From positions 1 to 64,000 of the forward strand of contig JAUQWW010000021.1 of the NCBI GenBank assembly GCA_030834965.1: a DNA stretch of 64,000 nucleotides, written 5' to 3'. Shown piece after piece: positions 33,344 through 42,380 of the stretch. Each line of letters begins with the position of its first letter. Within the stretch, counting starts at the first letter, position 1. The position numbers and the translations under genes were made by a program. The notes below the pieces were generated by a model. The model saw only the letters and a list, made by a program, of their open reading frames with translations. It had not been told where the DNA came from and did not search any database. The stretch is from Gallionellaceae bacterium. GTDB lineage: Bacteria > Pseudomonadota > Gammaproteobacteria > Burkholderiales > Gallionellaceae.

Positions 33344-34588
33344 TCAGAACAGTCTCATGCCGGGGCCTGTAGAGCCCTTGGCCGGAGGCTGAAGGTCTTC
33401 GACGATCACCGCTGATCCTTCCTTGATATCGCCAGCCAGCACTTCGGTAACGCGATTGTCGGTGATGCCGATCGTGACCCGCACCGGCTTGAGCTGCCCG
33501 TTTTCCATGGTGTATACCGTACCCATCATGGGGCTGGCTTCGCCTTTGCCGCTGCCACGCATATCTTTGCGGGCGGCCTGTGATTTTGAATCGTGGGATT
33601 TTGAATCGGGGGATTTCGCCCCATTTTGCCTGTTTTCGGCGCGCGTCTTGTTCGTGCCCGATCCGGATTCGCTGGGACGGAAACGCAGTGCAGCATTAGG
33701 CACCAGCAGCACATCCTTGCGCTCGTCAACCGTGATGCTCACATAAGCCGTCATGCCGGGCATGAGAATCTTGTCCGAGTTGTCCACGGAGATGACCACA
33801 TTGTAGGTCACCACGTTCTGCTGCGTGGTGGGGTTAAGCCGCACCTGGCGCACCTCGCCGCGGAAGCTGCGACTTGGGAAAGCGTCCACACGGAAAGTGG
33901 CGGGCTGACCCTCATGGATATGGCCCACGTCCGCCTCGGCATAGCTCGAGTCGATCTGCATCTTGCTCAGGTCCTGGGCAATCTTGAACAGGTTGGGCGT
34001 CTGAAAGCTGGCTGCCACCGTCTGGCCAAGGTCCACCTCGCGCGACACCACCACACCCGTGACGGGTGAACGAATCACGGTATAAGCCAGGTTGGTACGG
34101 TCGCGCACGGCCTGTGCCTGCGCCAGCGCGACTTGCGCCTGTGCCGTTTTGAGTGCCTGCACTGCCTGATCCAATTCCTGGCGCGATACGTATTCCTGTT
34201 CGTACAGCTTGCGCATCCGCGCTTCGTTTGCCAGCGCCAGTTCCAGCGCGGCATTCGCACTCGACACGTTCGCCATGCTTTGCTGCAATTGCGCCTGCGT
34301 GAGCGCAGGGTCAAGCTCCAGCAAAACCTGCCCGGCCTCTACGTGATCATTAAAGTCGGCATAGAGTTTTTTCACAATGCCGGAGACCTGGCTGCCGACA
34401 TTGACCAGCTTCACCGGGTTCAGCGTGCCATTCGCCGATACGGTTTGCGTGATGTCGCCCCGTTCCAGCGTTGCGGTTGCATAGCGTTTTTCGGGCGCAG
34501 TTTTTTTCGGCGTCAGCCACCATGCGGTGGCCCCCAGCGCTCCCAGCACCAGCAAAATCAGCAGAATTCGTACAGCAATTTTATTCAT
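33344..34588 (-). CDS. Periplasmic adaptor (MacA-like membrane fusion protein)
   Basis: The 414-residue protein has one N-terminal membrane helix, a lipoyl-like barrel split by a long coiled hairpin (about 95-170, LLELDPALTQAQLQQSMANV), a beta-barrel domain and a membrane-proximal domain, as in MacA. A Ser/Lys-rich insert (about 300-350) is unusual. It would link the ABC exporter to the TolC-type protein. It lies between the two operon partners, 12 bp after the TolC-type stop. Confidence 0.93.
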   Translation of the reverse strand: MNKIAVRILLILLVLGALGATAWWLTPKKTAPEKRYATATLERGDITQTVSANGTLNPVKLVNVGSQVSGIVKKLYADFNDHVEAGQVLLELDPALTQAQLQQSMANVSSANAALELALANEARMRKLYEQEYVSRQELDQAVQALKTAQAQVALAQAQAVRDRTNLAYTVIRSPVTGVVVSREVDLGQTVAASFQTPNLFKIAQDLSKMQIDSSYAEADVGHIHEGQPATFRVDAFPSRSFRGEVRQVRLNPTTQQNVVTYNVVISVDNSDKILMPGMTAYVSITVDERKDVLLVPNAALRFRPSESGSGTNKTRAENRQNGAKSPDSKSHDSKSQAARKDMRGSGKGEASPMMGTVYTMENGQLKPVRVTIGITDNRVTEVLAGDIKEGSAVIVEDLQPPAKGSTGPGMRLF

Positions 34589-34600
34589 GGCACGCCTTTT

Positions 34601-36022
34601 TTATTCATTCCGAACTGGGTTATTCGTCCCGATCAGGGTGAGGTCAAGCTGTCCTATCGACTGGGCAAGGGTGAATTTGCTTGCCTGGAAGGTGTATAGA
34701 GCAGCGACGCGTTGCTGGCGCGCGCTGGCCAATGCACTCTGCGCGGTAAGCGCATCGAGTATGCTGCCCACCCCGGCCTGATAACGGCCCGACGCCACTT
34801 TCTCGGACTGCTCTGCCGAAGCCATGAGGTCATCCGCGGCACGCAGCGCCTGACTATTTGTCAACAACCCCTGATAGGCTTTCCAGACATCCAGTGCAAT
34901 CTGGTTCGCTACCCGGTCGCGTTCTGCCACCTTGCCTTCCAGCTGCGCCTGCGCGACGCGGTTCTGGTAGGTATCCCTGTAACCGCTGAACCACGGTACG
35001 CGCACCGTCACACCCACGTTGCCGTTGCGGGTGGTTCCATCTACGCCAGAGCCCCGAGATTGGGCGAGCGACACTCCTCCATCCAGGGTAATTGTCGGCA
35101 AGCCGCTGGACTTGGTGGCGGCCAGTTGCGCCTCGGCCGCCTTGATCTGCGCATCGGCCGCGAGCAGGTCGGGGCGGCTCTGCCGCGCATCGGCGATCAG
35201 CTTGCCGATATCGCGCTCTGCCACGGAATCGAGCCTGGGTTCCTGTGCGGGAGCGAGTTCGAAAGGCTGGTTCGCATCAAACCCCATGATGTTGGCCAGC
35301 GTGCCTTGCGCGGTTGCGACGTCTCCCATCGCGCGAATGTGATTGAGCACAGCCTGGGACAGCGCGGTTTGTGCCTGCAAGCGGTCAGCCAGTGTAGCCG
35401 TGCCGGCTTTGTAGCGCGCCTGCGCGGCGTCCAGGCTTTTTTTTGCAGCATCCTCTGCCGCCTGGAAGGACTGCACGCTGGCACGTGCCGATAACAGTGC
35501 GTAGTAAGACTGAACCGCAGCCAGGAAGTTGCCCTGCAACGTTTCATCGCGCGTGGCATTGACCGCCATCAGCAGCTGTTTCGCATTCTCCACACTGGCA
35601 TCACGCCCACCGAAGTCATACAGCAGATAGCTGGCCGTGACTCCTATATTTCCCTGAGTGCTGTCCGTGGTGGTTCCGCCAATTTTGTTGCTGCTGCCTG
35701 AAATGGAGACGGGGCCGGACAGCGTGGGCAGGTATGACGACATGCTTGACCCCAACTGTGCGGCCTGGGCACGTGCACTTGCCCATAAGGAGCGAGTCTG
35801 CGGGTTGTTGCACAATGTCAGGTCGACGACATCTGCCAGGGCCAGCGGCTTTTGTATTCGGTCCTTTGGGCAGAGCGCAGCATCACTGCTGCGCGCAAAT
35901 TGCCCGGTGACAACATATTTTTCGGTGCCGAATGGATCGTTGCTTCCCGCCGCATTGAGCGGCCAGGCAAGCCATAGACACTCAAGCAACAAGGCAGCCA
36001 GCGCTGAGTAATATCGCCACAT
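34601..36022 (-). CDS. TolC-family outer-membrane efflux protein
   Basis: The ATG at 36022 begins a signal peptide (MWRYYSALAALLLECLWLAW, cleavage near LNAAGS); the frame is open for 75 more codons without a ribosome site. The 473-residue protein has two copies of the outer-membrane efflux repeat with long helices (ALADVVDLTLCNNPQTRSLW, then RQSRPDLLAADAQIKAAEAQ). It forms the outer-membrane channel and is first in the operon with adaptor, ATPase and permease. Confidence 0.9.
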   Translation of the reverse strand: MWRYYSALAALLLECLWLAWPLNAAGSNDPFGTEKYVVTGQFARSSDAALCPKDRIQKPLALADVVDLTLCNNPQTRSLWASARAQAAQLGSSMSSYLPTLSGPVSISGSSNKIGGTTTDSTQGNIGVTASYLLYDFGGRDASVENAKQLLMAVNATRDETLQGNFLAAVQSYYALLSARASVQSFQAAEDAAKKSLDAAQARYKAGTATLADRLQAQTALSQAVLNHIRAMGDVATAQGTLANIMGFDANQPFELAPAQEPRLDSVAERDIGKLIADARQSRPDLLAADAQIKAAEAQLAATKSSGLPTITLDGGVSLAQSRGSGVDGTTRNGNVGVTVRVPWFSGYRDTYQNRVAQAQLEGKVAERDRVANQIALDVWKAYQGLLTNSQALRAADDLMASAEQSEKVASGRYQAGVGSILDALTAQSALASARQQRVAALYTFQASKFTLAQSIGQLDLTLIGTNNPVRNE

Positions 36023-36249
36023 AAAGTCCGGTATGTTTTTTTTGATATTAAGGGACGCAGTATACAAGATCGCAAAAACCTCCCTGCATGCAATCAATTC
36101 CGCAGCAGATGGCCTCAAATTCCCCGCCGCGTGCAAAGTCGACGCGGGAATATGACAACGGCGGCTGGATAAGTTCGATGCACGGAAATAACCGGCCTTG
36201 CGCGGCGGCCGGATTGTTGCGATGAAAGCAAAGGATGGGGCAAACAAAA

Positions 36250-36274
36250 GGGAGGCTTTCGCCTCCCTTTTTTC
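36250..36274 (-). terminator. Terminator of the cytochrome c gene
   Basis: GGGAGGC and GCCTCCC form a 7-bp stem around a 4-nt loop. Read on the minus strand it is followed by TTTTGTTT, right after the cytochrome gene; the plus strand also has a T-run, so it could work in both directions. Confidence 0.85.
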
Positions 36275-36288
36275 ATGCGTTGAAACGC

Positions 36289-36858
36289 TTATTTCGCCGT
36301 GCTGACCATGTAATCGACCGCAGCCTTGACTTGATCATCTTTGAGTCTGGTGTTGCCGCCACGCGGGGGCATCATGCCTTTCTGGCCCTTGAATCCTTCC
36401 AGGGCATGCTTGTACAGAACGTCCATGCCCTGCTTGAGGCGCGGCTCCCAGTCTGTCTTGTCGCCAGTCTTGGGCGCACCACCGACGCCCATCTTGTGGC
36501 ACATCATGCAACTGCCATTGAATACTTCTTCGCCTTCAGCATTTGCAGCGGATGGGGCTGCTACGGCGGGTGCGGGTTCGGCAGTCTTGGTTTCGGCAGC
36601 AGGGGCGGCGGGAGCTTCCGATCGCATGGCTTCCATGGCCTGCTTCGGCGCTTCAGCAGCCATCGGTTGTTCGGGTGCGGCAGCCGGGGGCGCGGGTGCG
36701 ACGGCTTGGGGCTGCGCGACGGGTTGTGCGGGTTCTTCCTCAGTCTTGCTGGAGCACCCCCACATCAGGGACAGCGCGAGCGCCGCGATCAATTTCCTGG
36801 TGTGCGTGGCAAATGCAAATACAGCCGCGATTGAATCGATCGATTTATTTTTATTCAT
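36289..36858 (-). CDS. Lipoprotein class I cytochrome c (c5-like)
   Basis: The 189-residue precursor has a lipobox (LMWGC at about 31-35), a long Ala/Pro-rich linker and a C-terminal cytochrome domain with CMMCH at 117-121 and a probable axial Met at MMPPRGGN (about 162-163). The linker gives reach from the membrane surface, as in small electron shuttles to terminal oxidases or reductases. A terminator follows directly. The gene is isolated and divergent from the YidB gene. Confidence 0.92.
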   Translation of the reverse strand: MNKNKSIDSIAAVFAFATHTRKLIAALALSLMWGCSSKTEEEPAQPVAQPQAVAPAPPAAAPEQPMAAEAPKQAMEAMRSEAPAAPAAETKTAEPAPAVAAPSAANAEGEEVFNGSCMMCHKMGVGGAPKTGDKTDWEPRLKQGMDVLYKHALEGFKGQKGMMPPRGGNTRLKDDQVKAAVDYMVSTAK

Positions 36859-37302
36859 GTCAGTGCCCCTCCAGAAATTGTATAAGCAATCAGGCGATAC
36901 CCAGCTTCTTGATGAATGATGCGCGAGTTAAAGATAAAACCATATGCTGCCTGCCGGGGCAAGTAAATAAGCAAAATTCCTGTTTTTTGAGCGGCTAAAC
37001 GGCCAGCTGCGAAAGCAAGTGGGTTAGCGCAACCTGCTGCTGAGGAACTAAAGTCCTCTACCCGCGCCAGGCTAACGCACAAAACCAACAAGAAGGAACG
37101 GACTAATGTTTGGTCCACGCTTGCTGAATCTGCAAGGCTAACGCCGGTGATTTAATTCTTGTGACCGACCATCAATCAGAACAGGGATTTTGCTTATTTA
37201 CTTAGCCCGGCAGGCGGCATATCGTTCGAAATTCAATTTGGTTTTCTCAATCTGGTGCACTGAGTTCAACTCACGCACCATTCATCATGAAAGGAAAATA
37301 TC
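36859..37302. other. Intergenic region occupied largely by an inverted-repeat element
   Basis: The 444 bp between the divergent cytochrome and YidB genes contain the 282-bp inverted-repeat element described separately. No protein-coding gene is supported. Confidence 0.6.
36941..37222. mobile_element. MITE-like element with 41-bp inverted ends
   Basis: The left end (36941-36982) and right end (37182-37222) are inverted copies of each other with about 4-5 mismatches; both contain AAGTAAATAAGCAAAAT or its complement. The interior of about 200 bp has no coding capacity and contains small dyads such as GAGGAACTAAAGTCCTC. A related, more divergent pair of ends occurs at 57666-57871, which supports a dispersed element. 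No transposase is visible in the window. Confidence 0.65.
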
Positions 37303-37716
37303 ATGGGACTCTTAGATACGCTCACAGAGCAAGCAAGCAATGTGCTTTCCAAGTCCGGCGGACAGAGTGGGCTAATGGAAGCAGCCATCGGTTTGATCAG
37401 CAACCCGCAAATAGGCGGCATCCAGGGCCTGATTAAACTCTTTCAGGACAAGGGTATGGGCGACATCATTACATCATGGATCAGCACCAAACCCAATCTG
37501 CCCATATCGGCGGAACAAATTCAAAGCGTATTTGGCGCGGAGCAAATCCAGGCCGTTGCGCAAAAACTCGGCGTGGACTCGCAAGCCGCGTCCAGCGGCC
37601 TGGCCAGCGTGTTGCCTAGCGTCGTGGATAAGCTCACGCCGGACGGCGCAGTACCGGAGGGAGGCATGCTGGAAAAGGGATTGGCAATGCTGAAAGGACT
37701 GATCAGCAAGACCTGA
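37303..37716 (+). CDS. YidB-like DUF937 protein
   Basis: The 137-residue protein begins MGLLDTLTEQASNVLSKSGG and has the YidB family pattern of repeated small helices with GGIQGLIKLFQDKGMGDIIT and PISAEQIQSVFGAEQI. Function is unknown; E. coli YidB is a cytoplasmic protein of unclear role. AAAGGAAA precedes the ATG, and a long hairpin follows the stop. Confidence 0.92.
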   Translation: MGLLDTLTEQASNVLSKSGGQSGLMEAAIGLISNPQIGGIQGLIKLFQDKGMGDIITSWISTKPNLPISAEQIQSVFGAEQIQAVAQKLGVDSQAASSGLASVLPSVVDKLTPDGAVPEGGMLEKGLAMLKGLISKT

Positions 37717-37732
37717 ACCCCTGGTTGAAGAA

Positions 37733-37769
37733 GCGCTTTTGGTCTGTTCACGCAACAGGCCAAAAGCGC
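37733..37769 (+). terminator. Long hairpin terminator
   Basis: GCGCTTTTGGTCTGTT pairs with AACAGGCCAAAAGCGC (one mismatch) around CACGC, 17 bp after the YidB stop. T-run is weak, but the stem is strong. Confidence 0.75.
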
Positions 37770-37796
37770 CATTCCACTCCCATTCCATCGCCTAGC

Positions 37797-38789
37797 TCAG
37801 CTTCGTTCCCAGACCAGCCGGTCCTTGCGGCGTACAAGCGCCGTACCCAGTTCACTGCAAAGTTTGATCATGCGCATGCAGATGGCCTCGAATTCCTCCC
37901 CACGTGCAAGATCGACGCGGGCGAATGACAACGTCAGTGGGACTAGTTCGATGCGCTGCAGGCAATTCCCCCCAAAGCTGATCCTGTACAGGCACGAGCG
38001 GTCATTGCGCAACACAGGATCGACAGCGTAGTCATCTATAAGGTTACCGGTGTCATAGAGTATGGGCTTGCCCCGATGAAGCTCAATACCCTGGCAGATA
38101 TGCGCGCTGTGGCCGTAGTAGATATCCGCTCCGAGTTCGATCACGCGTTTTGCAAAATCGCGGAAGCGATGTGAAGGGCGCTGGATGAAGTTGCCTCCCC
38201 AGTGGTTGGAGAACACCACCAGGTCGGCGCCCATGGCGCGCGCCTCTCCGATGGCGGTCGAAACACGCGCAAGTGAAGTCTGGTCGAGCGATGCTTCCAT
38301 GAAATTGGTGCCCGGACGGGCGGATTGGGCGGCGAAATCCGGTTCGTTATCGGTGAAGGCTATCAGCGCCACACGATATGTATTTATCCCTTGCACTTCA
38401 ACCAATGTTGGCTGTGCCGCTTCGCTGGCATTGGCGCCGGCTCCGGCATAACTGATACCGGCTGCCTTCAGTGTGTGCAAGGTGTCGATCAGGCCGCGCT
38501 CGCCGTAGTCTAAAGTATGGTTGTTGGCCAACGAACAGGCATCGATGCGTGCAGCCTGCAATGCCTTTACCGCAGACGGATCGGCGCGGAAGTGGAACAT
38601 CTTCCGGGTGCGCGTCCATTGATGCGTATGCGTGGTGAGTGCGCATTCCAGATTGGCGATGCGCAAATCTGCCTGTACCAGGTGCGGCAATACACCCCCC
38701 CACAATTCAGCCGGCCGCATTGCCACAAGCGCCTCGTTGACGCCGCGGCCGAGCATGACATCTCCCATCAACGCAAGGGTCAGCACCAC
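37797..38789 (-). CDS. CapA-family metallophosphatase-like protein
   Basis: A GTG start with AAAGGA upstream gives 330 residues. The motifs GDVMLGR, NLECALT, ANNH, SNHWG and GHSAH are the metal and phosphate ligands of the CapA/PgsA branch of calcineurin-like phosphoesterases. In Bacillus, CapA takes part in poly-gamma-glutamate synthesis, but lone CapA homologues in proteobacteria have no confirmed role. The gene lies 21 bp downstream of the MITE. Confidence 0.9.
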   Translation of the reverse strand: MVLTLALMGDVMLGRGVNEALVAMRPAELWGGVLPHLVQADLRIANLECALTTHTHQWTRTRKMFHFRADPSAVKALQAARIDACSLANNHTLDYGERGLIDTLHTLKAAGISYAGAGANASEAAQPTLVEVQGINTYRVALIAFTDNEPDFAAQSARPGTNFMEASLDQTSLARVSTAIGEARAMGADLVVFSNHWGGNFIQRPSHRFRDFAKRVIELGADIYYGHSAHICQGIELHRGKPILYDTGNLIDDYAVDPVLRNDRSCLYRISFGGNCLQRIELVPLTLSFARVDLARGEEFEAICMRMIKLCSELGTALVRRKDRLVWERS

Positions 38790-38810
38790 GAATTCCTTTC
38801 TAACCGTCCG

Positions 38811-38975
38811 CTAGTGTCGCGAATCGGAAATAACGGAACAAATGAAACGGATGGATTTTTTTGCCAGGCAAGGCGCAGACCCTTGCCGTATGGGGTATAC
38901 GGCAAGGGGTTGCAACGCCGCATGGCGAAAAAAGACGCCGTTTCATGTTTTGTTATTTCCGATTCGCGACACTAG
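38811..38975. mobile_element. 165-bp palindromic MITE
   Basis: The element begins CTAGTGTCGCGAATCGG and ends with the exact inverse; the terminal 24 bp are perfectly complementary. It folds into a nearly complete hairpin, with inner arms CCCTTGCCGTAT and ATACGGCAAGGG around GGGGT. The terminal CTAG provides the stop codon of the SDR gene. It has no coding capacity and the ends look like a target-duplication or CTAG-preferring insertion. No relative was found elsewhere in the window. Confidence 0.8.
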
Positions 38976-39856
38976 GCCAGATACTGCGGGGCAATATCTT
39001 CCAGGCGTGCGGGCGTAATACCAAATGGAAAAGCGCAATGGCACACATTGTCCTGCTGCATGGAATGGAAATTGTCGCGCGTCATCAACTTGACCGGCAA
39101 CCTCTCCATTACGCTGGCCTGGAGATAGGCCACGGCATCGGGCAACGGCACAATCAACGGATGCCGACCAAGGCAAGCTGCGGCGAACCTGACCAGTTCG
39201 CGCAGACGATACACCTGCGGCCCGCACAGGCCATAGCGCTGGCCGATGCTGGCCGCATCGTTCAAGCTGCGTACATAAGCCTGCGCCACATCTTCCACCC
39301 ACACCGGCTGGAACTTTGCATCGGCACACGCAAGTGGCAGCACCGGCACCCATCTTGCCAGTCTGGCAAACAAGGTCAGAAAACTGTCGCCCCTGCCGAA
39401 AATGACCGACGGGCGGAATACGGTGGTTTGCAGGCCGCTGGCCTGTACCGCCATCTCTGCCTCGCCTTTGGAACGCAGATAGGCACTCGGCCCGGCCGGT
39501 GCGGCATTCAGCGCACTCATGTGCAGCAATCGTTTTACGCCGACGACCCCTGCCGCCTCAATCACCTTGTGCGACAACTCGACATGCACGCGCTGAAACG
39601 TCTGCCCACCGTGCTCATGCAAAATGCCCACCAGATTGATGACCGCATCCACTCCCTCAAAGACTCTGGCGAGTTGTGCCGCATCATGCACATCGGCCGG
39701 CACAATTTCCACCGGCAAGGAGGTCAATGCCTGACGCGCCTTATCGGCACTGCGTGTTGGTGTGCGCACCGCCACTCCTTGCGCGCATAGCAAACGGGCA
39801 ATGTGGCGACCGACAAAACCTGTACCTCCCAAAACACAAACCGATTGGATATGCAT
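38972..39856 (-). CDS. NAD(P)-binding SDR (NDUFA9-like atypical SDR)
   Basis: The 294-residue protein has the Rossmann loop GGTGFVGRH (10-18), DAVINLVGILHEHG and a central VFRPSVIFGRGD region. This resembles complex I NDUFA9-like subunits and atypical SDRs, usually sugar or quinone-related and of unclear role in bacteria. Its TAG stop is formed by the terminal CTAG of the MITE, so the C-terminus may have been altered by insertion. Confidence 0.88.
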   Translation of the reverse strand: MHIQSVCVLGGTGFVGRHIARLLCAQGVAVRTPTRSADKARQALTSLPVEIVPADVHDAAQLARVFEGVDAVINLVGILHEHGGQTFQRVHVELSHKVIEAAGVVGVKRLLHMSALNAAPAGPSAYLRSKGEAEMAVQASGLQTTVFRPSVIFGRGDSFLTLFARLARWVPVLPLACADAKFQPVWVEDVAQAYVRSLNDAASIGQRYGLCGPQVYRLRELVRFAAACLGRHPLIVPLPDAVAYLQASVMERLPVKLMTRDNFHSMQQDNVCHCAFPFGITPARLEDIAPQYLA

Positions 39857-39955
39857 ATCTGAACTCCATACAGGGTTATTCTTGATATTCCATCTGGTTC
39901 ACGGCACGATGCGGATACTTTTTCCACTGCCTCGTCAGGGTCGCGGAGGGTTGCC

Positions 39956-40351
39956 GTGTATCAGCTTCTTGCAGACGCAGTGCTTGCAGTTCACCTCGCG
40001 TTTATCACTTTTGTTATTGGCGGGGGACTGCTGGCGTTTTGGCGCCCGCGAATTGCCTGGCTCCACCTCCCCGCAGCCGCCTGGGGCGCGCTGATCGAGA
40101 TCATGAATTGGACGTGCCCCCTCACCCCGCTGGAAAACCACTTCCTGAAACTTGCAGGCGACAGCCCATACCACGGCGATTTCATCGCGCGTTACCTCTT
40201 GCCAATCATCTATCCGGCAGGCCTGACGCCTGCAATTCAGAGCCTGCTGGGCGCTTTCGTCATCGTACTGAACGGCATCATCTATACAGCGGTGGTTATC
40301 AAAGCCAGACAGCATCGGCACGGCTCCCCGGCCAAAATGAATACTCGATGA
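39956..40351 (+). CDS. DUF2784 membrane protein
   Basis: A GTG start with GGAGG upstream gives 131 residues with about four helices, including the family signature LADAVLAVHLAFITFVIGGG and NWTCPLTPLEN. The function of DUF2784 is unknown. It converges on rtcB, with only 3 bp between stops. Confidence 0.9.
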   Translation: MYQLLADAVLAVHLAFITFVIGGGLLAFWRPRIAWLHLPAAAWGALIEIMNWTCPLTPLENHFLKLAGDSPYHGDFIARYLLPIIYPAGLTPAIQSLLGAFVIVLNGIIYTAVVIKARQHRHGSPAKMNTR

Positions 40352-40354
40352 AGC

Positions 40355-41788
40355 TCAGCCCTTGATGCAGGCGCAGGGCCGCAAAAATGCGACGCGGCGC
40401 GCAAGGCCGGCCATTTCCGTCGCCTCCGCGACGAGATCGACATCCTTGTACGCTCCCGGCGCTTCTTCGGCTGCACCGCGCATGGAGCGTGTGCGGATCA
40501 GGATGCCTTTTCTCTTCAGGCCATCGAGCAGATCGCGCCCGTTCCAGTGTTTCAGCGCCTGCTTTCTGCTCATCGCGCGTCCGGCGCCGTGGCTGGCCGA
40601 CGCGTAGGCACTGTTTTCACTTTCCGGATTGCCTGCCAGGATATAGGAGCCGGTGCCCATGCTGCCACCGATGATCACCGGCTGACCGGACTGCTGATAA
40701 CGCTGCGGCAGCGCGGGATGACCGGGGCCAAAAGCGCGCGTCGCTCCCTTGCGGTGCACGTACAGCAGACGCAACTGCCCGTCCACCACATGCTGCTCCG
40801 CCTTGCAGGTGTTGTGTGAAACATCGAACAGCGTTTCCAGCATGGCTTGCGGAAATACACGCGCGAAAGCACTGCGCGTCAGATGCGTCAGAATCTGGCG
40901 GTTGGCCAGCGCGCAGTTGATGCCCGCGTTCATCGCGCCCAGGTATTGCTGGCCCTCGCGCGACTTGATCGGCGCGCATGCCAGCTCGCGATCCGGCAGG
41001 GTTACCCCGAGGCGGCTTGCCGCCTTGGCCAGCGTCACCAGATAATCGGTGCCGATCTGGTGGCCCAGGCCGCGCGACCCGCAATGGATCGATACCACGA
41101 TCTGCCCCTCGGCCAGGCCGAATGCCTGCGCTGCGCTTGTATCGTAGATGCGCTCCACTATTTGCACTTCCAGGTAATGATTGCCCGAGCCCAGCGTACC
41201 CATTTCACCGCGCTGGCGCTTCTTGGCCAGATCGGAAACCGCCTCCGGCACCGCACCGGGAACCCGCCCGTGCTCCTCGATGAATTCCAGGTCTTGCGCA
41301 ACGCCATAGCCCGCCTGCACTGCCCATTCCGCGCCGCGCTGCAAAACCACGTCCAGTTCACGGGGAGACAATCTGAGTTCTCCCTCCTCCCCCATTCCTG
41401 CCGGAATGTCGCGGAACAGCACATCGGCCAGGTGCTCCAGATGTGGCAACAATGCCTTGCTATCAAGGTTGCTGCGCAGACAGCGGATGCCGCACGAAAT
41501 GTCGAATCCCACGCCGCCGGCGGAGATAATGCCGCCCTGCTCCGCATCAAATGCCGCCACGCCGCCGATGGGAAAGCCGTAACCCCAATGCGCATCCGGC
41601 ATCGTCATCGCTGCTCCCACCAAGCCAGGCAGGCACGCCACATTGACGATCTGTTCCAGCACCTTGTCGTCCATCGTCGCGAGCAGCGGAGCGCTGCCGA
41701 ACAGCCGCACCGGCGCGCGCTTTTCCCCCGCATGCAACGGTACGCTCCACGAATAGGGGTCGATCTGCTGCAACTTGCTCAGGTCCAT
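40355..41788 (-). CDS. rtcB: RNA-splicing ligase RtcB
   Basis: The ATG at 41788 is preferred over a TTG two codons upstream. The 477-residue protein has GGVGFDISCGIR (D96 and C99, metal ligands), GSGNHYLEVQ, SIHCGSRGLGHQ, SHNTCKAEQH and HGAGRAMSR, whose His is the guanylylated residue of the family. It joins RNA 2',3'-cyclic phosphate or 3'-phosphate ends to 5'-OH ends using GTP and Mn. The length matches the archaeal-type enzymes that need archease, which is encoded upstream in the same direction. Confidence 0.96.
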   Translation of the reverse strand: MDLSKLQQIDPYSWSVPLHAGEKRAPVRLFGSAPLLATMDDKVLEQIVNVACLPGLVGAAMTMPDAHWGYGFPIGGVAAFDAEQGGIISAGGVGFDISCGIRCLRSNLDSKALLPHLEHLADVLFRDIPAGMGEEGELRLSPRELDVVLQRGAEWAVQAGYGVAQDLEFIEEHGRVPGAVPEAVSDLAKKRQRGEMGTLGSGNHYLEVQIVERIYDTSAAQAFGLAEGQIVVSIHCGSRGLGHQIGTDYLVTLAKAASRLGVTLPDRELACAPIKSREGQQYLGAMNAGINCALANRQILTHLTRSAFARVFPQAMLETLFDVSHNTCKAEQHVVDGQLRLLYVHRKGATRAFGPGHPALPQRYQQSGQPVIIGGSMGTGSYILAGNPESENSAYASASHGAGRAMSRKQALKHWNGRDLLDGLKRKGILIRTRSMRGAAEEAPGAYKDVDLVAEATEMAGLARRVAFLRPCACIKG

Positions 41789-41811
41789 GATCAATGTCTC
41801 TTAATTAGCCT

Positions 41812-41935
41812 GTCATTCCCGCACAGGCGGGAATCCAGATTTTTAGAAAATTCCCGCAACGCGGGACAACAGCACGGTTTTGTTCGCTTCGCGGGATGTT
41901 TATCCTTGCTGGATTCCCGCCTGCGCGGGAATGAC
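41812..41935. repeat. REP-like inverted repeat within the pnc-archease-rtcB array
   Basis: Two inverted copies of a 27-bp unit (41812-41838 and 41909-41935, containing ATTCCCGC and GGCGGGAATCCAG) flank about 70 bp. This is the classic beta-proteobacterial extragenic palindrome form and may tune mRNA levels between archease and rtcB. Confidence 0.7.
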
Positions 41936-41963
41936 GCAGTTTTGTGCTAATGACCGATTTGGT

Positions 41964-42380
41964 TTAAACATCCACGATGCAGCGCGCCTCCCAGCCAGCA
42001 GGCGTTTGCTCCACCGCCAGCATGGTCAGCGTTGCGCCCTTGACCTCTACTCCCCGCTCCATGTCGCGCTGCCAGCGCTGTCCGCTGGCCTCGCCGTGCC
42101 AGCGATTCCCTTCCCGGCGCAAGCCAAAATGGCTGAACACCGTCTGCTGTTCCCGCGCATGCGCCAGCAGCAGATTGAGCCAGCTGACCAGCGCCAGCTC
42201 CACGTCAGATTCTTCAAAGGTGAAGCGCACGGTGATCTCCGGCCGCAGCGCAGCAATGTCGATCATGATCGCAAACATCGCCTGTGCTGCGCCCTCGAAT
42301 GCGTGTTCCAGCGTATCGCCGCGCCCGATGATGCCGATGTCGGCATCATGATCGAAATAGCCGCAGGTATCAGTTCCCAT
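41964..42380 (-). CDS. Archease
   Basis: The 138-residue protein has the archease signature DHDADIGIIGRG and ends CIVDV with the conserved acidic residue. Archease promotes multiple-turnover guanylylation of RtcB. The gene overlaps the end of the nicotinate phosphoribosyltransferase gene by 11 bp and precedes rtcB by 175 bp, so co-expression is likely. Confidence 0.93.
   Translation of the reverse strand: MGTDTCGYFDHDADIGIIGRGDTLEHAFEGAAQAMFAIMIDIAALRPEITVRFTFEESDVELALVSWLNLLLAHAREQQTVFSHFGLRREGNRWHGEASGQRWQRDMERGVEVKGATLTMLAVEQTPAGWEARCIVDV

Noticed and set aside
38811-38975. CRISPR-like or rho-independent terminator interpretation of the palindrome
   Set aside because: No repeated spacers exist, and its long perfect ends and CTAG borders fit a MITE better; it could still act as a terminator.
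40847-41950. 367-codon plus-strand frame opposite rtcB
   Set aside because: Antisense to a clear rtcB gene with all active-site motifs; shadow.
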